15,024 nucleotides of DNA. It comes from Candidatus Desantisbacteria bacterium CG2_30_40_21 (GTDB lineage Bacteria > UBA9089 > CG2-30-40-21). Shown piece after piece: positions 13,107 through 15,024 of the stretch (the first letter of the stretch is position 1; every line of letters starts with the position of its first letter). The notes beneath the pieces were generated by a model. The model made no database searches and had not been told where the DNA came from. It saw only the letters and a list, made by a program, of their open reading frames with translations. The position numbers and the translations under genes were made by a program. The stretch is taken from assembly GCA_001873945.1 (NCBI GenBank), contig MNYI01000083.1, forward strand, positions 1-15,024, in the 5' to 3' direction.

Positions 13107-15024
13107 TTCACCCCAATCTTCCGTATTTTCCGACTGCCATTAGCCTCAATGACACAGAAATATATGCCTTGGCTTACCCTTTCACCCTCGCCGTTTTTAC
13201 CATCCCATGTTATTTCATTTACCCCTTGTCTTCCCCCATTACTGTTTGCCGGGTATTGTGTATTCCAGACCAGTTCGCCAATCGGGTTATAGATGTTGAT
13301 GGATATGGCTGCATTATCTTTTAGTATATAATAGATGGTGGTTGATTCCTTGCCACCAATAAACGGATTAGGCCAATTAGCTACAGATGATATTATATTT
13401 GTAGAAGGGCAGTAATCTGCCGCAGCTCCTATCCCAAACACAGAGAAAAAATACACTTGTGCTGAAATAGTCTGGGTGGTTGTATTTATGCTGCTGTTTT
13501 CTATCCTTTCCCATATGCCATATGGGGAGAGTGCGTAAATTGCCTGTAGGGTTGTCGTTGTCCCGGAGTAGGGAATATAGATGGTTACTGGTTTGGCAAA
13601 AACAATTTGTCCAGATGTTACCTGCATCTGCCTGATGGTATTAGTGGCTATGCTCACATTTGCGGCTGCATCAATAACCTGCTGAACATTTGCATCAATC
13701 TCATCTGGCATAAAGATGTCAAACATTACTATACCATGGACTGCCCCTTCTGGGAAGATAACCGTAGTTGTGCCATCCTTGCCTGTAATGGTCCCTCCAT
13801 TTTCAGTAATCATCTGGATGGTGAATGTCTCTGTCCCGCTCCATGTAGTAATACCTATTGTATCCACAGCTACTACATTCCATGAATAGCTACCCTCACT
13901 CAAGTTTTGCGGTGGTGTCCACGAATTGCTGGTAATTGTTCCGCCGGATGTTTTTGTGCCAGAGCCTGTCCAGTACATGAGGGCATATCTCACCTCATCC
14001 TTCGGGTCAGGGTCAGTGGATGCCTGCCACCTGAAAGTTGGGGTTTGTTGGGAGATTGTTTGCCCATTTATCGGGAAGGATAGTATGGGGACAGATGGAG
14101 GCGAATTAACAACATTTATCCAGAAATACCATGTCTCTGAGGTATAGGTGCCTTTTTTTGTCCCAGCCGTAACACTCCATGGATAATAAGCGTTTTCCTC
14201 GAGTGGAAGAGCAGGACGATATAAGATTGTGCCTGTAGTAGTTGTGGCTACAGAAAATGTCCGTGTTCCAACAGTTAGTGTATATGTCCCTACCCCTTCA
14301 ACCGATGTCCATGCAAAGGTTGGGGTGTTGGTGGAGAGCATGCTATCGTTATTTGGAGAGGTGAGGTTGATATTTAATGGAAAAACACTCAGATCGGCTG
14401 TCATGGTACTATCTGAATTGCTGATATTTTTTACAGCAATATAGGTGTGTTTCCCTGAATATGTACGGCTGTTAGGGTTGCTCAAGTCATCAAAATACTT
14501 GTTGCTTGTATTGCCAGGGTATGGATCACCTGCATCACCACGGTTGTTTGTCTTGTGCTCAAGCTCTAATCGTCCATCTGCCTGTTCCAGAGCAACCATG
14601 TAATGGGATTGGTTGTTATTGTTCTGCTGATTCTCATCCACATGATAGATAAGCAATCCCTTACCTAGCAGGTATGCACTCTGCCGATTTTCAACCAAGA
14701 AGTACTCCTTTGTATCCATGGTATTATTCCACAGCTTATAAGCCACAGGGTTTGTCTCAGCCTGCGGGATAGATTGCTGAATAAGAGAAGTGGGGACAGT
14801 TTGAGGTGTTATCCAATCAAGTTCCACCTTACACCAAGCATCGAAATGAGCTGGTGATGAGCCTTGAGGTGAGCCATTCCATGCACCGGTAGCCATCAGG
14901 CTCCAGTTGCCAATACCCGCAGAATCATTGTCTGTGTTGTATAAATCAGGCAAGCCTAATTGATGCCCAAACTCATGACAGAATATACCAAAAGACGAGG
15001 CATTACCCTCATGCTCCGAGACGA
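13103..15024 (-). CDS. M6-family metallopeptidase with C-terminal FlgD-like sorting domain (5' end beyond window)
   Basis: 639 codons are visible; the start lies beyond the right edge. The frame is open through 15022 and the in-frame TTG at 14953 falls inside the active-site motif, so it is not the start. Numbering from the edge: the zinc site HEFGHQLGLPD (16-26) fits HExxHxxGxxD of M6 (immune inhibitor A-like) peptidases, and NWSLMATG (about 40-46) is the Met-turn. Two Ig/fibronectin-like domains follow (about 212-300, TPTFAW; about 306-400, TPTFRW), then a ZU5-like strand domain with GGTITGKDG and IFPEGAV (about 405-530). Last is a FlgD-like C-terminal domain (547-639) with NWPNPF, YILKDNAAISINIYNPIGEL, WDGKNGEGE and a final basic RKIRKIGVK, resembling type IX sorting domains. 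It is likely a secreted or surface protease. It overlaps the porin gene by ATGA. Confidence 0.92.
   Translation of the reverse strand, partial: VSEHEGNASSFGIFCHEFGHQLGLPDLYNTDNDSAGIGNWSLMATGAWNGSPQGSSPAHFDAWCKVELDWITPQTVPTSLIQQSIPQAETNPVAYKLWNNTMDTKEYFLVENRQSAYLLGKGLLIYHVDENQQNNNNQSHYMVALEQADGRLELEHKTNNRGDAGDPYPGNTSNKYFDDLSNPNSRTYSGKHTYIAVKNISNSDSTMTADLSVFPLNINLTSPNNDSMLSTNTPTFAWTSVEGVGTYTLTVGTRTFSVATTTTGTILYRPALPLEENAYYPWSVTAGTKKGTYTSETWYFWINVVNSPPSVPILSFPINGQTISQQTPTFRWQASTDPDPKDEVRYALMYWTGSGTKTSGGTITSNSWTPPQNLSEGSYSWNVVAVDTIGITTWSGTETFTIQMITENGGTITGKDGTTTVIFPEGAVHGIVMFDIFMPDEIDANVQQVIDAAANVSIATNTIRQMQVTSGQIVFAKPVTIYIPYSGTTTTLQAIYALSPYGIWERIENSSINTTTQTISAQVYFFSVFGIGAAADYCPSTNIISSVANWPNPFIGGKESTTIYYILKDNAAISINIYNPIGELVWNTQYPANSNGGRQGVNEITWDGKNGEGERVSQGIYFCVIEANGSRKIRKIGVK

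Noticed and set aside
14951..14953. TTG at 14953 as the start of the M6 peptidase
   Set aside because: The same frame continues upstream to the window edge and contains the HEFGHQLGLPD zinc site, which the TTG would cut; the codon is a Leu inside that motif.

Overview
The window is a gene-dense, AT-rich bacterial chromosome segment in which every supported gene lies on the minus strand, so the genes are transcribed from right to left. A secreted M6 peptidase with a C-terminal FlgD-like (type IX-style) sorting domain, followed directly by a PorV/PorQ-like outer-membrane barrel, points to a diderm bacterium with a type IX-like secretion route. The many short degenerate repeats suggest an uncultured candidate-phylum lineage rather than a well-known genus. 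That placement is inference; nothing here fixes the taxon.

Layout in transcription order, from the right edge: (1) M6 peptidase, cut by the window edge (15024-13103), overlapping by ATGA a PorV-like porin (13106-12171), which is followed 3 bases later by a DUF4258 gene (12167). (2) The DUF4258 gene is broken near its 3' end by a 156-bp palindromic MITE-like element with a TA target duplication. Its lost last 23 codons are still readable beyond the element and run into the ribosome binding site of a YgiT/MqsA-type zinc-finger gene (11689-11450). (3) recN (11416-9635) and an ABC-F ATPase (9586-7715). (4) After a short intergenic stretch holding a half copy of the same MITE, a SNF2 helicase (7552-4751) and an 830-residue Cys4/HEAT-like protein of unknown function (4734 or 4725 to 2242), which look like a two-gene operon. 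(5) A secreted DUF4015-type putative glycoside hydrolase (2010-772). (6) A MNT nucleotidyltransferase/HEPN pair (697-380, 383-117) whose HEPN member is missing its C-terminal third.

The most striking theme is remodelling of genes by small repeats. The MITE splits DUF4258. A 13-base motif, TGTAACTACTCAG on the minus strand, supplies the stop codon of both the HEPN gene and the 830-residue gene. An 8-bp tandem repeat is translated inside recN. A G-rich interspersed repeat forms the signal-peptide n-region of the porin. No transposase, tRNA, rRNA or CRISPR array is visible, and no gene-free stretch exceeds 300 bases.
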